42,139 nucleotides of DNA from Clostridia bacterium (GCA_017509255.1 JAFWQA010000023.1:1-42139), one strand, 5' to 3'. Shown: positions 1 through 8,267, counted from the stretch's first letter. The notes: a model not told the origin generated them from the letters alone. Program-made: numbers and translations.

Positions 1-76
1 TAAGAAAAGAGTGAAATAGAAATAATAAATAGGATGAGTGGAGAAAAAAACTGGGTCAAAATTTGGTCACGAGGCA

Positions 77-120
77 AAAAGAAAACCCGGAGTCCGTTGA
101 GAAATAATGGACTCCGGGTT
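77..120 (-). terminator. Intrinsic terminator of guaA
   Basis: A perfect 12-bp inverted repeat has arms at 84-95 and 109-120 and a 13-nt loop. Read on the minus strand, the hairpin is followed by a T-rich tract (TTCTTTTT). It starts 8 nt past the guaA stop codon. Confidence 0.9.
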
Positions 121-128
121 TTGCGCAA

Positions 129-1109
129 TCATTCCCACTCGATGGTGGCGACGGGCTTGGGGCTCAGGTCGTAGAGGACGCGGTTGACGCCCTTGACCTC
201 GGCCAGGATGCGGTTGACGATCCTGCCCAGCAGCGCGTAGGGGATCTCTTCGACCGTGGCGGAGGTGGCATCCACGCTGTTGACGGCGCGGAGGATGACC
301 GGCCAGTCCCAGGTGCGCTTGTTGTCCTTGATGCCGGTGGACTTGATGTCCGGCACGACGGTGAAGTACTGCCAGACCTTGCCCTCCAGGCCGGCGGCGG
401 CGAATTCTTCGCGCAGGATGGCATCGGATTCGCGGACGGCTTCCAGACGGTCACGGGTGATGGCGCCGACGCAGCGGACGCCCAGGCCGGGGCCGGGGAA
501 GGGCTGGCGGTAGACCATGCCGTCCGGCAGGCCGAGGGCCTTGCCGACCACACGGACTTCATCTTTATAAAGGAACTTGACGGGCTCGACGAGCTCGAAG
601 TTCAGTTCGGGAGGCAGCCCGCCGACGTTGTGATGGCTTTTGACACCGACGGACTCGAGAATGTCGGGATAGATCGTGCCCTGGGCGAGGAACTCGATAC
701 CGTTCTGCTTGGCGGCTTCCTCGGCGAAGACATCAATGAATTCCTTGCCGATGATCTTGCGCTTCTGCTCCGGATCGGAAACGCCGGCCAGCTTGTCCAG
801 GAAGCGATCCACCGCATCCACATAGATGAGGTTCGCGTTCATCTGGTTGCGGAAGACCTCGATGACCTGTTCCGGTTCCCCCTTGCGGAGAAGGCCGTGG
901 TTCACATGAACGGCGACGAGGTTCCGGCCGATCGCCTTGATCAGCAGGGCCGCGCAGACGGAGCTGTCCACACCGCCGGACAGGGCCAGAAGGACTTTCT
1001 TATCGCCGACCTGGGCACGGATCTCTGCGATCTGTTCCTCAATAAAAGCATTGGCCAGCTCGGGGGTGGTGATGCGCTGCAGGGTGTCGGGGCGCTTGTT
1101 GTTATCCAT
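129..1109 (-). CDS. guaA: GMP synthase, ATP-pyrophosphatase and dimerisation subunit, without GATase domain
   Basis: This protein should convert XMP to GMP using ATP and ammonia in purine synthesis. The 326 residues cover only the C-terminal two thirds of a normal bacterial GuaA (about 510-525 aa). Visible motifs are the PP-loop SGGVDSS, the lid motif KSHHNVGGLP, FPGPGLGVRC, and the C-terminal dimerisation domain ending in the conserved ATIEWE. The N-terminus reads FIEEQIAEIRAQVGDKK, which is where the synthetase domain begins in fused enzymes, and no class I glutaminase triad precedes it. The ATG at 1109 was chosen because GGGAGG lies 8 nt upstream and a good promoter follows. A longer frame to 1283 exists, but its extra 58 residues resemble no GATase and would span the promoter. 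Either the enzyme uses free ammonia or a separate glutaminase subunit is encoded elsewhere, as in archaea. Confidence 0.95.
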   Translation of the reverse strand: MDNNKRPDTLQRITTPELANAFIEEQIAEIRAQVGDKKVLLALSGGVDSSVCAALLIKAIGRNLVAVHVNHGLLRKGEPEQVIEVFRNQMNANLIYVDAVDRFLDKLAGVSDPEQKRKIIGKEFIDVFAEEAAKQNGIEFLAQGTIYPDILESVGVKSHHNVGGLPPELNFELVEPVKFLYKDEVRVVGKALGLPDGMVYRQPFPGPGLGVRCVGAITRDRLEAVRESDAILREEFAAAGLEGKVWQYFTVVPDIKSTGIKDNKRTWDWPVILRAVNSVDATSATVEEIPYALLGRIVNRILAEVKGVNRVLYDLSPKPVATIEWE

Positions 1110-1149
1110 GAAGATTGCCTCCCAAATCAAAGTCTGAAATAACTTCAAC

Positions 1150-1178
1150 AGAATAATCAAAAAGGGCCTGTATGTCAA
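1150..1178 (-). promoter_or_regulatory. Sigma-A promoter of guaA
   Basis: On the minus strand TTGACA (1173-1178) and TATTCT (1150-1155) are separated by 17 nt. The expected start near 1143 leaves a short leader of about 35 nt, so there is little room for a purine riboswitch. Confidence 0.8.
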
Positions 1179-1379
1179 GGGCCGGAAGGGTTCCGGAGAA
1201 ATCCGGGAATCCTTTTTTTTCGCGAAAAAAAACGGCTGATACCGGACGGCCGGAGCCGGGGGAGAAGATAAAATATATCTCAAAATAATAGTTTATTTTT
1301 TAACAAAGCAATAAAGCTGTCAACCATTCGGTAAAGCGCCGGAAGAGACAGGCCGGAAACTACAAATACGGAGCTTCCG

Positions 1380-1392
1380 GTACAAGTTGTAC
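1380..1392. promoter_or_regulatory. 13-nt palindrome upstream of the mannoside transporter promoter
   Basis: GTACAAGTTGTAC is a perfect palindrome around a central G, the same geometry as the operator further downstream. It ends 41 nt before the -35 box, a position suited to an activator or an auxiliary operator. A nearby imperfect hairpin (CCGGAA/TTCCGG, about 1353-1380) was also seen. The rest of 1179-1379 is AT-rich and I see no gene in it. Confidence 0.35.
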
Positions 1393-1433
1393 GTTCTGAA
1401 TCCGCAATCGTTTACAACAATAAATGAGGAGGA

Positions 1434-1462
1434 TTGACAATATATGATTAAGTTTTTATAAT
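1434..1462 (+). promoter_or_regulatory. Consensus sigma-A promoter of the oligosaccharide ABC transporter operon
   Basis: TTGACA (1434-1439), a 17-nt spacer and TATAAT (1457-1462) give a full-consensus promoter. Transcription should begin near 1469, inside the operator. Such a strong promoter needs tight repression. Confidence 0.9.
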
Positions 1463-1466
1463 TCGC

Positions 1467-1495
1467 TTAACAAGGTTAACTTGTTAAGTTAACAA
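1467..1495. promoter_or_regulatory. Double palindromic operator over the transcription start
   Basis: Two overlapping palindromes lie here. TTAACAAG (1467-1474) pairs with CTTGTTAA (1480-1487) around a 5-nt centre. TTGTTAA-G-TTAACAA (1481-1495) is perfect around G1488. The centres are 11 nt apart, about one helical turn. The core GTTAAGTTA recurs at the promoter of the epimerase gene (4867-4875). The LacI-family protein encoded at 6101 is the likely ligand. Confidence 0.75.
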
Positions 1496-1513
1496 AATAA
1501 GGAGGAAACCCAA

Positions 1514-2842
1514 ATGAAGAAGATCCTGTCCCTGGTTCTGGCTCTGTGCCTGACGCTCGGCATGGCATCCTTCGCTGCCGCGGAGGAGGCTCTGCCCACC
1601 TTTGATCAGCTGGTGTACGGCGAGAACGCCGATATCACCGCATCGATCCTGTTTGCCTATCACCGTACGGACATTCCCGAAAAGCTGAATGGCTATGTGG
1701 ATGAATTCCGGAAGACCTATCCCAACGTGACGATCGAGTATGACCTGATCACCGACTATGCCGAGAATGCCCTGAACCGGGTGAAGACGGCTGACTGGAC
1801 CATCATGGGCATTCCCGCGGTGGATAAGGACGAGCTTTCCGGCTTCTTTGTTCCGCTGGGAGCGACCGATGTGCTGTCCGAGAAATACGCCTTCATGGAT
1901 GCCTGGAACTTTGACGGCGTCACCTACGGCATGCCTTCCACCGGCAATGCGCAGGGCATTGTTTACAACAAGGCCGTGTTTGCCAAGGCGGGCGTGACCG
2001 AGATCCCGAAGACCCCCGATGAATTCATCGCTGCCCTGAAGGCTATCAAGGCCAACACGGACGCCATCCCGCTGTACACCAACTACGCCGCGAACTGGAC
2101 CATGGGCGCCTGGGATGCCTACATCGGCGGAAGCGCCACCGGCGATGCCAACTACATGAACAATGTGCTGCTGCACAAGGCCAATCCTTTCTCCGACAAC
2201 GGCGACGGCACTGGCCCCTATGCGGTATATAAGATCCTGTACGACGCGGTGAAGGAAGGCCTGATCGAGGAAGACTATACCACCACCGACTGGGAAGGCT
2301 GCAAGGGCATGATCAACAACGGGCAGATCGGCTGTATGGTGCTCGGCTCCTGGGCGTTCACCCAGATGCGGGATGCCGGTGAACACGGCGACGACATCGG
2401 CTACATGAGCTTCCCGATCACCGTGAACGGCAAGCAGTACGCTTCCGCCGGCGCAGACTACAGCTTCGGCGTCAACGTGAAGGCGACCTACGAGCAGAAG
2501 CTCGCTTCCCTGTACTACATCAAGTTCCTGACCGAGCAGAGCGGCTTTGCCTACAGCGAAGGCGGCCTGCCGATCGACAAGACCGGCGAGTATCCGGCGC
2601 TGTACGAAGCCTTCAACGGCATCGAGTTCGTGGCTGACGCTCCCGCCGCCGAAGGTGAGGAAGCCCTGTTCAACGAGCTGAACGCGGAGAGCGAGCTGGC
2701 CATCAACGCCGGCGGAAACACCAAGATCCAGAAGATCATCGAGCACGCGTTCAACGGCGACAAGGAATTCGACGACATCATGGCTGAGTGGAACGAAGCC
2801 TGGACCGCCGCGCAGGAAGCCCTGAACGTGGAGATCAGATAA
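1514..2842 (+). CDS. Extracellular solute-binding protein, family 1 (manno-oligosaccharide ABC importer)
   Basis: This 442-residue protein has a signal peptide (residues 1-23, cleavage expected after AAA in FAAAEE) and the aromatic-rich, periplasmic-binding-protein type II fold expected of MalE-like family 1 proteins, for example GVTYGMPSTGNAQGIVYNK. It should capture oligosaccharides outside the cell and deliver them to the two permeases that follow. The start has AAGGAGG 7 nt upstream. The signal sequence has no clear lipobox, which is unusual for a Gram-positive binding protein, so anchoring is uncertain. Manno-oligosaccharide specificity is inferred only from the adjoining epimerase and GH130 genes. 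Confidence 0.85.
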   Translation: MKKILSLVLALCLTLGMASFAAAEEALPTFDQLVYGENADITASILFAYHRTDIPEKLNGYVDEFRKTYPNVTIEYDLITDYAENALNRVKTADWTIMGIPAVDKDELSGFFVPLGATDVLSEKYAFMDAWNFDGVTYGMPSTGNAQGIVYNKAVFAKAGVTEIPKTPDEFIAALKAIKANTDAIPLYTNYAANWTMGAWDAYIGGSATGDANYMNNVLLHKANPFSDNGDGTGPYAVYKILYDAVKEGLIEEDYTTTDWEGCKGMINNGQIGCMVLGSWAFTQMRDAGEHGDDIGYMSFPITVNGKQYASAGADYSFGVNVKATYEQKLASLYYIKFLTEQSGFAYSEGGLPIDKTGEYPALYEAFNGIEFVADAPAAEGEEALFNELNAESELAINAGGNTKIQKIIEHAFNGDKEFDDIMAEWNEAWTAAQEALNVEIR

Positions 2843-2862
2843 TACCCGCAGAGACGGAAAAC

Positions 2863-2893
2863 CGGGGGCCGCAGGTGTAACCCGTGGCCCCCG
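2863..2893 (+). promoter_or_regulatory. GC-rich hairpin between binding protein and permease
   Basis: CGGGGGCC (2863-2870) pairs with GGCCCCCG (2886-2893), with no T-run after it. Hairpins at this place in ABC operons often protect the upstream mRNA, so that the binding protein is made in excess over the permeases. Confidence 0.6.
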
Positions 2894-2929
2894 TTCCATT
2901 CCCGGACAAAGCAAGGGAGGTGCAGGACT

Positions 2930-3889
2930 GTGACCAATGCGGCCGCCCCCGATCTGAGGCAGCGCAGGAAGAAGATCAACGGGCAGAAGGTGCTGCTGAT
3001 CGTGACCTTTTCCGTGATCCCGCTTTTTCTGCTGGCACTGTTTACCTATGTGCCGTTTTTCAGGATGATCCGGTTCAGCTTCTACAATATGAGCTACACC
3101 AAGAACAAAGGGTTCGTGGGGCTGGACAATTATGTGAAGATCTTTACCCGGGAGGAATATGTTTCCGCCATGCTGCTGAGCCTGTATTACATGGCAGGCG
3201 CAGCCATCCAGCTGTCGCTGGCGCTGTTTTTTGCCACGCTGCTGACCTCAGGCCTGAAGGGAAGCGGCCTTTTTAAGGGGATCATGTTCTTTCCGTTCCT
3301 GGTGAACGGCATCGCGATCGGCTATATGTTCAAGTTCTTTTTTACCCGCGGGTTTGTGCTGGATACGGTGCTGCAGAGCCTGGGGATCTCCCTGGAGTCG
3401 CTGCCTTACTGGCTGCGGGATCAGAGTGTGAACAACTGGTCACTGGTATTTACTTCCGTGTGGAAATACTGCGGACAGAACATGGTGCTGTTTGTGGGCG
3501 CCATCGCCTCCATCGATCCCACGCTTTACGAGGCGGCGACGATCGACGGCGCGAATAAATGGCAGCAGTTCAAAGCGATCATCCTTCCCGGTATCAAAAC
3601 GGTATTCATGCTGAATCTGATCCTGTCCATCACGGGCTCCCTTTCCGCGTTCGAGCCGGCCTATGTGGTCGGGAGCATGGGGGCCAACGGGACCGCCACC
3701 TTCTTTATCAAGATCCATCAGATGGCCCATGTGCACAACAAGGTCGGGATGGCCTGCGCCATGGCGATGGTGCTGATGATCCTGATCCTGGTCTTTACGG
3801 TGGCACAGCGGCTGTTCTTCCGCTATGTGATGAAGGATTCCGAAAACACCTTTAACGGCAAGGCCAACAGGGCCAAGGCGCTCTGGTAA
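2930..3889 (+). CDS. ABC sugar permease, MalF/UgpA type
   Basis: This 319-residue membrane protein has about six hydrophobic segments, the first at residues 23-45. The binding-protein-dependent transport signature lies in LYEAATIDGANKWQQFKAI (EAA loop, about residues 199-217), which contacts the ATPase. A GTG start at 2930 is preceded by GGGAGG at a 9-nt spacing. It pairs with the next gene to form the membrane channel. No ATPase gene lies in the locus, so a shared MsmK/MalK-type ATPase encoded elsewhere is likely, as is common for Firmicute oligosaccharide importers. Confidence 0.9.
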   Translation: MTNAAAPDLRQRRKKINGQKVLLIVTFSVIPLFLLALFTYVPFFRMIRFSFYNMSYTKNKGFVGLDNYVKIFTREEYVSAMLLSLYYMAGAAIQLSLALFFATLLTSGLKGSGLFKGIMFFPFLVNGIAIGYMFKFFFTRGFVLDTVLQSLGISLESLPYWLRDQSVNNWSLVFTSVWKYCGQNMVLFVGAIASIDPTLYEAATIDGANKWQQFKAIILPGIKTVFMLNLILSITGSLSAFEPAYVVGSMGANGTATFFIKIHQMAHVHNKVGMACAMAMVLMILILVFTVAQRLFFRYVMKDSENTFNGKANRAKALW

Positions 3890-3902
3890 GGAGGGAAAGG
3901 GA

Positions 3903-4796
3903 ATGACGACGCATGCTGCGGGAAACCGGGGCCTGACTCAGAACCGCCGCGCAGTGGCCAGGAAGACCCTGCTGAGGATACTGGCTTATGTATCCCTGCT
4001 GCTGGCCTGCTTTATCGCTCTGCTGCCGCTCTGGTCGGCTTTTACCGTTTCCTTCAAAACCGCGGAGGAGTATTCCTCCACCAACGCGATGACCCTGCCG
4101 CAGAACTGGATGAACCTGGAAAACTACGCGCAGGTATGGCGGGGAAACCAGCCGTCCCAGAGCCTGCTGCGGGCATTTGCCACATCCGGGCTTGTGGTTG
4201 TGATCGTGGTGACCGTATCGGTGATGATGGGGTCCATGCTGGGATATGTTCTCAATCGCTTCCGCTTTCCCGGCAACGGGCTGATCCGGAACCTTTTCCT
4301 GATCGCCACGCTGATCCCCGGCATCGCCATGCAGGTATCCACCTATCAGATCATGACCGACCTGAAAATGGTGAATACGCTGTGGGGCTACATGATCCTG
4401 ATGTCCGGCACGGACGTGATCTCCATTTACATCTTTCTGCAGTTCTTCGAGAACCTGGACGTGGCGCTGGATGAGTCCGCGGTGCTGGAGGGCTGCACCT
4501 ATTTCGGCGCTTTTTTCAGGATCCTGCTTCCCCTGACCGTGCCCGCCATCGTGACGGTGGCCGTGCTCAAGGGCGTGGGCGTATACAACGAGTATTACAA
4601 CGCGAACCTGTATCTGAATTCCGGAAAATATTACACGGTTTCCACCGCTCTGTATTCCTTTTCGGGCCCGTACAAGTCGCAGTACAATATCATCTGCGCG
4701 GGCGTGCTGCTGACGCTGCTGCCGCCCCTGATCGTATTCCTGGTGTTCCAGAAGCAGGTGTACGCCGGCCTGGCCAGCGGGTCGGTCAAGGGCTGA
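3903..4796 (+). CDS. ABC sugar permease, MalG/UgpE type
   Basis: This 297-residue membrane protein is the second channel subunit. It has an N-terminal membrane segment (about residues 24-46) followed by five more, and an EAA-like loop around DESAVLEGCTYFGAFFRILL. It starts 14 nt after the preceding permease behind an AAGGAGGG site, so the two are translated from one mRNA. The next gene has its own operator-controlled promoter 30 nt downstream. Confidence 0.9.
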   Translation: MTTHAAGNRGLTQNRRAVARKTLLRILAYVSLLLACFIALLPLWSAFTVSFKTAEEYSSTNAMTLPQNWMNLENYAQVWRGNQPSQSLLRAFATSGLVVVIVVTVSVMMGSMLGYVLNRFRFPGNGLIRNLFLIATLIPGIAMQVSTYQIMTDLKMVNTLWGYMILMSGTDVISIYIFLQFFENLDVALDESAVLEGCTYFGAFFRILLPLTVPAIVTVAVLKGVGVYNEYYNANLYLNSGKYYTVSTALYSFSGPYKSQYNIICAGVLLTLLPPLIVFLVFQKQVYAGLASGSVKG

Positions 4797-4826
4797 AAAA
4801 ACTCAGCGAATAATAACGTTTGCATA

Positions 4827-4854
4827 TTGACAAAAACCCGAAATAATTTATAAT
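4827..4854 (+). promoter_or_regulatory. Sigma-A promoter of the epimerase-GH130 operon
   Basis: TTGACA (4827-4832), a 16-nt spacer and TATAAT (4849-4854). It lies between the permease gene and the epimerase gene and gives the catabolic genes their own transcript. The predicted start falls in the adjoining operator. Confidence 0.88.
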
Positions 4855-4881
4855 TTAAGTTAACGGTTAAGTTACCGGTTA
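4855..4881. promoter_or_regulatory. Second copy of the TTAAC-type operator
   Basis: TTAAGTTAA (centre G4859) is followed by a 21-nt imperfect palindrome centred on G4871, with core GGTTAAGTTACC and outer arms TAAC/GTTA. It directly abuts the -10 box, just as the operator at 1467-1495 does, and shares GTTAAGTTA with it. The same repressor probably controls both promoters. Confidence 0.7.
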
Positions 4882-4920
4882 GCATCCCGGATGACCGGCC
4901 GGGGAGAGGGGACCGAAACG

Positions 4921-6084
4921 GTGCTGCGTAACGAGCTGAAGGAACATCTGACGGAAAAGATCCTGCCCTTCTGGGAAAGGCTTGCCGATCCGGAGCACGG
5001 AGGGTTCTTCGGATATGTGGACAAGGAGCTGAACGTGAAGAAGGATGCGGACAAGGGCTGCATCCTGCACGCGCGTATCCTGTGGACTTTCGCCACGGCA
5101 GCGCGCCTGCTCGGCGATGAGACGTACCGGAGATACGCGGAATATGCCCGGGAATCGCTGAAGCTGTTTGGAGATCCGGAAAACGGGGGCGTGTACTGGA
5201 GCATCACCTTTGACGGCAAGCCCGCGGACACGACCAAGCATACCTACTGCCAGGCATTTGCCATATATGGGCTGGCGGCTTATTACCGCCTGACCGGGCG
5301 GGAGGAGGCGCTTCGCGGAGCGATGAACCTTTTCCGGACGATCGAGAAGCAGTGCACTGTTTACAACGGCTACGGCGAAGCCTACAAAGCCGATTTTTCT
5401 CCGGAGAGCAACGAGAAGCTGAGTGAGAACGGCGTGATGGCGACCCGGACGATGAACACGCTGCTGCATGTGCTGGAGGCCTACGCGGAGCTGTACCGCG
5501 CAGGAAGGGACGAAGCGGTGCGGGAGGCCGGGGAAAGGGCGCTGGAGCGCCTGCTGGGCACGATGTACAATCCGGAGAAGCACCGGCTGGAGGTCTTTTT
5601 TGACGATGAGTACCGTCCTCTGCTGGATATGCAGAGCTACGGCCACGACATCGAGTCCGGCTGGCTGATCCGGGATGCCGCGCAGACGCTGCTGCCGGCG
5701 GAAAAGCAGGCACCGTATGACGCGATGTGCCTGGACCTCATCCGGAGCGTATATGACCGGGCGTTTACCGACCACGGGCTGAGAAACGAGTGCGTGGACG
5801 GAGCCAATGACGAGCTGCGGATCTGGTGGGTGCAGGCGGAGACGATGCTGGGCTTAGCCGAGGCGTGGGATATGACCCGGGAGGACAAATGGTCCGAAGC
5901 CCTGAGGACCCAGTGGGCGGCGATCAGAACGATGATCGTGGACAAACGGGAAAACGGGGAATGGTACTGGTCGGTCCGGGAGGACGGCAGCCTGACGGAA
6001 AGACCCATGGTCGAAGAATGGAAATGCCCCTATCACAACAGCAGGATGTGCATGAGGCTGATGCAGAAGGAGCTTCCGATTTAA
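4921..6084 (+). CDS. Cellobiose/mannobiose 2-epimerase (AGE family)
   Basis: The enzyme interconverts the reducing-end glucose and mannose units of beta-1,4-disaccharides. Here the likely role is mannobiose to mannosyl-glucose. The 387 residues match the family length (about 390). The (alpha/alpha)6-barrel histidines are visible: H183, H242 in SYGHDIESGWL and H372 in CPYHNSR, close to the known catalytic pair of Ruminococcus albus cellobiose epimerase. The GTG at 4921 was chosen because GGAGAGGGG precedes it at a normal distance and the protein then begins LRNELKEHL, as in homologues. An upstream ATG at 4891 has no such site. The next gene, the regulator, starts 16 nt downstream. An N-acylglucosamine 2-epimerase role is less likely in this context. 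Confidence 0.9.
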   Translation: MLRNELKEHLTEKILPFWERLADPEHGGFFGYVDKELNVKKDADKGCILHARILWTFATAARLLGDETYRRYAEYARESLKLFGDPENGGVYWSITFDGKPADTTKHTYCQAFAIYGLAAYYRLTGREEALRGAMNLFRTIEKQCTVYNGYGEAYKADFSPESNEKLSENGVMATRTMNTLLHVLEAYAELYRAGRDEAVREAGERALERLLGTMYNPEKHRLEVFFDDEYRPLLDMQSYGHDIESGWLIRDAAQTLLPAEKQAPYDAMCLDLIRSVYDRAFTDHGLRNECVDGANDELRIWWVQAETMLGLAEAWDMTREDKWSEALRTQWAAIRTMIVDKRENGEWYWSVREDGSLTERPMVEEWKCPYHNSRMCMRLMQKELPI

Positions 6085-6100
6085 CAGAGAGGTGGACGGA

Positions 6101-7099
6101 ATGAAGAAACCGACAATGAGGGATATCGGCAAGGCGGTCGGCGTGAGCGCGGTGACGGTGTCCAAGGCGTTGGCCGGGAAGGCCGGTATGAGCGACAAGA
6201 TTCGCAGGCGGATCCAGACAGTGGCGGAGGAAATGGGATATGAGTATCCCTCCGGGGAGAAGGTACGCCGCAGACTGAACCTGGATATCGGCATCCTGAT
6301 CCCGGATCAGTACTTCCAGTCAGATTCCTTTTATTCCGTACTGTATAAGCGGCTCGTGCAGAAACTGGCGGAGAGCAGCCATTTCGGGCTGCTGGAGCTG
6401 CTGAACGCGGAATCGGAGGCTTCGCTCACTCTTCCGAACCTGATCCGCAGCCACAGGGTGGACGGCATGATCCTGCTGGGCCAGCCAAGTAAGGAATACT
6501 ACCGGATGATGGCGCAGCAGGAAACGCCGGTGGTTTTCCTGGACTTCTATGATGAGCACGGCAGCGCGGATTCGGTGGTCGGCGACAATACCTACGGATG
6601 CTACCGGCTGACCAGCCACCTGATCCGCAACGGGCATACGAAGATCGGATTTGTGGGGAATTACCGCGTGACCAGCAGCATCATGGATCGGTATCTTGGA
6701 TTTTACCGCGCGATGCTGCTGGCTGACCTGCCGATCCGGGAGGACTGGATCATTCCGGACCGGCAGGAGCGGACCGGTCTGATCGATCTGGCGCTTCCGA
6801 AGGAGCTGCCCACGGCCTTTGTGTGCAACTGTGACCTGGTTGCCCAGAAGCTGATCGGGCAGTTGGAGGGGATGGGCCTCCGCGTACCGGAGGATATCTC
6901 CGTGACCGGCTATGACGACTTCAGTGTCGGAGAAACGCACGGACCGGCGCTGAGCACCTTCCGCGTGGATACGGAGAGCATGATCGAGCTGGCGGTCAAG
7001 ATGATCGTGGACCGCTGCTCCGGACTGAAAAAGCCCTTCGGGCGGACGGTAGTCAGCGGACAGCCGATCTACCGCGATTCGGAAAAAGCCCTGAAATGA
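6101..7099 (+). CDS. LacI-family transcriptional regulator of the mannoside locus
   Basis: This 332-residue protein has an N-terminal LacI helix-turn-helix (MRDIGKAVGVSAVTVSKAL, about residues 6-24) with the hinge-helix region after it. A type I periplasmic-binding-like effector domain follows and ends with the family's DDFSVGE and LSTFRVD motifs. ATG 6101 has GAGAGG upstream. As the second gene of the epimerase operon it probably represses its own transcription and that of the transporter through the TTAAC operators at 1467 and 4855. The inducer is likely a manno-oligosaccharide or mannosyl-glucose. That link rests on gene order and the shared operator core. Confidence 0.88.
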   Translation: MKKPTMRDIGKAVGVSAVTVSKALAGKAGMSDKIRRRIQTVAEEMGYEYPSGEKVRRRLNLDIGILIPDQYFQSDSFYSVLYKRLVQKLAESSHFGLLELLNAESEASLTLPNLIRSHRVDGMILLGQPSKEYYRMMAQQETPVVFLDFYDEHGSADSVVGDNTYGCYRLTSHLIRNGHTKIGFVGNYRVTSSIMDRYLGFYRAMLLADLPIREDWIIPDRQERTGLIDLALPKELPTAFVCNCDLVAQKLIGQLEGMGLRVPEDISVTGYDDFSVGETHGPALSTFRVDTESMIELAVKMIVDRCSGLKKPFGRTVVSGQPIYRDSEKALK

Positions 7100-7149
7100 C
7101 CGACGAAACACAGGATATATGATTCAAAAGATAAAGGAGAAGAAGAAAA

Positions 7150-8181
7150 ATGGACAAGGTACGTATGCTGAACGTCGGCTCCCTTCCGAATATTCCCTGG
7201 CAGGAAAGGCCTGAAGGCCTGACGGCGGAAACGCCCGTGTGGCGGTATTCCGGCAACCCGGTCATGGGCAGGAATCCCACACCCGAGATCGGGCGGATCT
7301 TCAACAGCGCCGTGGTTCCGTGGGAGGACGGCTATATCGCCGTGCTGCGCGGGGAACAGGTGAACGGGATCCCCTACGTCTATCTGGGCCATTCCAAAGA
7401 CGGCATTCACTGGGACGTGGAGCGGAACAAGGTGCCTTTTACCGATGAGGAGGGCAATCCGAAGATGCCCCGCTATGCCTACGATCCCCGGCTGGTGAAG
7501 GTGGAGGATACCTATTACATCATCTGGTGCGGCGACTTCTTCGGCGCGTCTATCGGCATGGCGAAAACGAAGGATTTCAAAACGTTTACGCGGATCGAGA
7601 ACCCCTTCATTCCCTTCAACCGCAACGCCGTCCTCTTCCCCCGGAAGATCGGCGGCACCTATAAGCTGCTTTCCCGTCCTTCCGACAGCGGGCACACTCC
7701 CTTCGGCGACATCTTCCTGTCCGAGTCCCCGGACATGGTGTACTGGGGCAGGCACCGCCATGTGATGGGCCGGGGCAATGAGTGGTGGGAAAGCGTCAAG
7801 ATCGGCGCGGGCGCGGCGCCCATTGAAACCACCGAAGGCTGGCTGATGTTCTATCACGGCGTGGCAACGACCTGCAACGGATTTGTGTACTCCATGGGCG
7901 CGGCGATCCTGGATATCGACCAGCCCAGCAAGGTGCTCTACCGCTGTGAGAATTATCTGCTGACCCCCGAGGAACCCTATGAGGTGACCGGCTTCGTGCC
8001 GAATGTGGTGTTCCCCTGCGCGACGCTGCAGGACGGAGATACCGGACGCATCGCCATCTATTACGGAGCGGCGGACACGAATGTGGGCCTGGCCTTTACT
8101 ACGGTGGACGCCGTGGTGAACTACGTCAAGAGCCACAGCGTGCTGAACTGGGGCGACGGGGAAGCGGTTCACAACTATTGA
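7150..8181 (+). CDS. GH130 beta-1,4-manno-oligosaccharide phosphorylase (subfamily 2-like)
   Basis: The enzyme should release alpha-mannose 1-phosphate from the non-reducing end of beta-1,4-manno-oligosaccharides in the cytoplasm, using phosphate. The 343 residues fit the shorter GH130 group typified by R. albus RaMP2. Five-bladed propeller motifs are visible, including the conserved Asp in YDPRLVK (D112) expected to act as proton donor, plus GMAKTKD and [13 protein letters not shown]. There is no signal peptide. The gene follows the regulator after 50 nt with AAAGGAG as ribosome binding site. A strong hairpin terminator follows, so the next GH130 gene would be expressed at a lower level. Confidence 0.88.
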   Translation: MDKVRMLNVGSLPNIPWQERPEGLTAETPVWRYSGNPVMGRNPTPEIGRIFNSAVVPWEDGYIAVLRGEQVNGIPYVYLGHSKDGIHWDVERNKVPFTDEEGNPKMPRYAYDPRLVKVEDTYYIIWCGDFFGASIGMAKTKDFKTFTRIENPFIPFNRNAVLFPRKIGGTYKLLSRPSDSGHTPFGDIFLSESPDMVYWGRHRHVMGRGNEWWESVKIGAGAAPIETTEGWLMFYHGVATTCNGFVYSMGAAILDIDQPSKVLYRCENYLLTPEEPYEVTGFVPNVVFPCATLQDGDTGRIAIYYGAADTNVGLAFTTVDAVVNYVKSHSVLNWGDGEAVHNY

Positions 8182-8188
8182 CAGATCG

Positions 8189-8220
8189 CTGCCCGGGAGA
8201 AGCTGCCCGGGCAGTTTTTT
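8189..8220 (+). terminator. Intrinsic terminator between the two GH130 genes
   Basis: CTGCCCGGG (8189-8197) pairs perfectly with CCCGGGCAG (8206-8214) and is followed at once by TTTTTT (8215-8220). It begins 7 nt past the stop of the first GH130 gene. No promoter was recognised between it and the next start codon, so partial read-through is the likely role. Confidence 0.85.
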
Positions 8221-8267
8221 GCGAAAATAAGAACGGACGCGGCAGGCGCCCGAAAAGGAGGAACCGT

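Noticed and set aside
1110-1283. N-terminal extension of guaA as a hidden GATase remnant
   Set aside because: The 58 extra residues show no glutaminase motif, and the frame covers the guaA promoter and leader.
1110-1300. Purine riboswitch in the guaA leader
   Set aside because: The predicted transcript start leaves only about 35 nt of leader, and no conserved purine-aptamer core was found.
1484-2914. 476-codon minus-strand frame over the solute-binding protein gene
   Set aside because: Antisense shadow without a signal peptide, promoter or recognisable domain.
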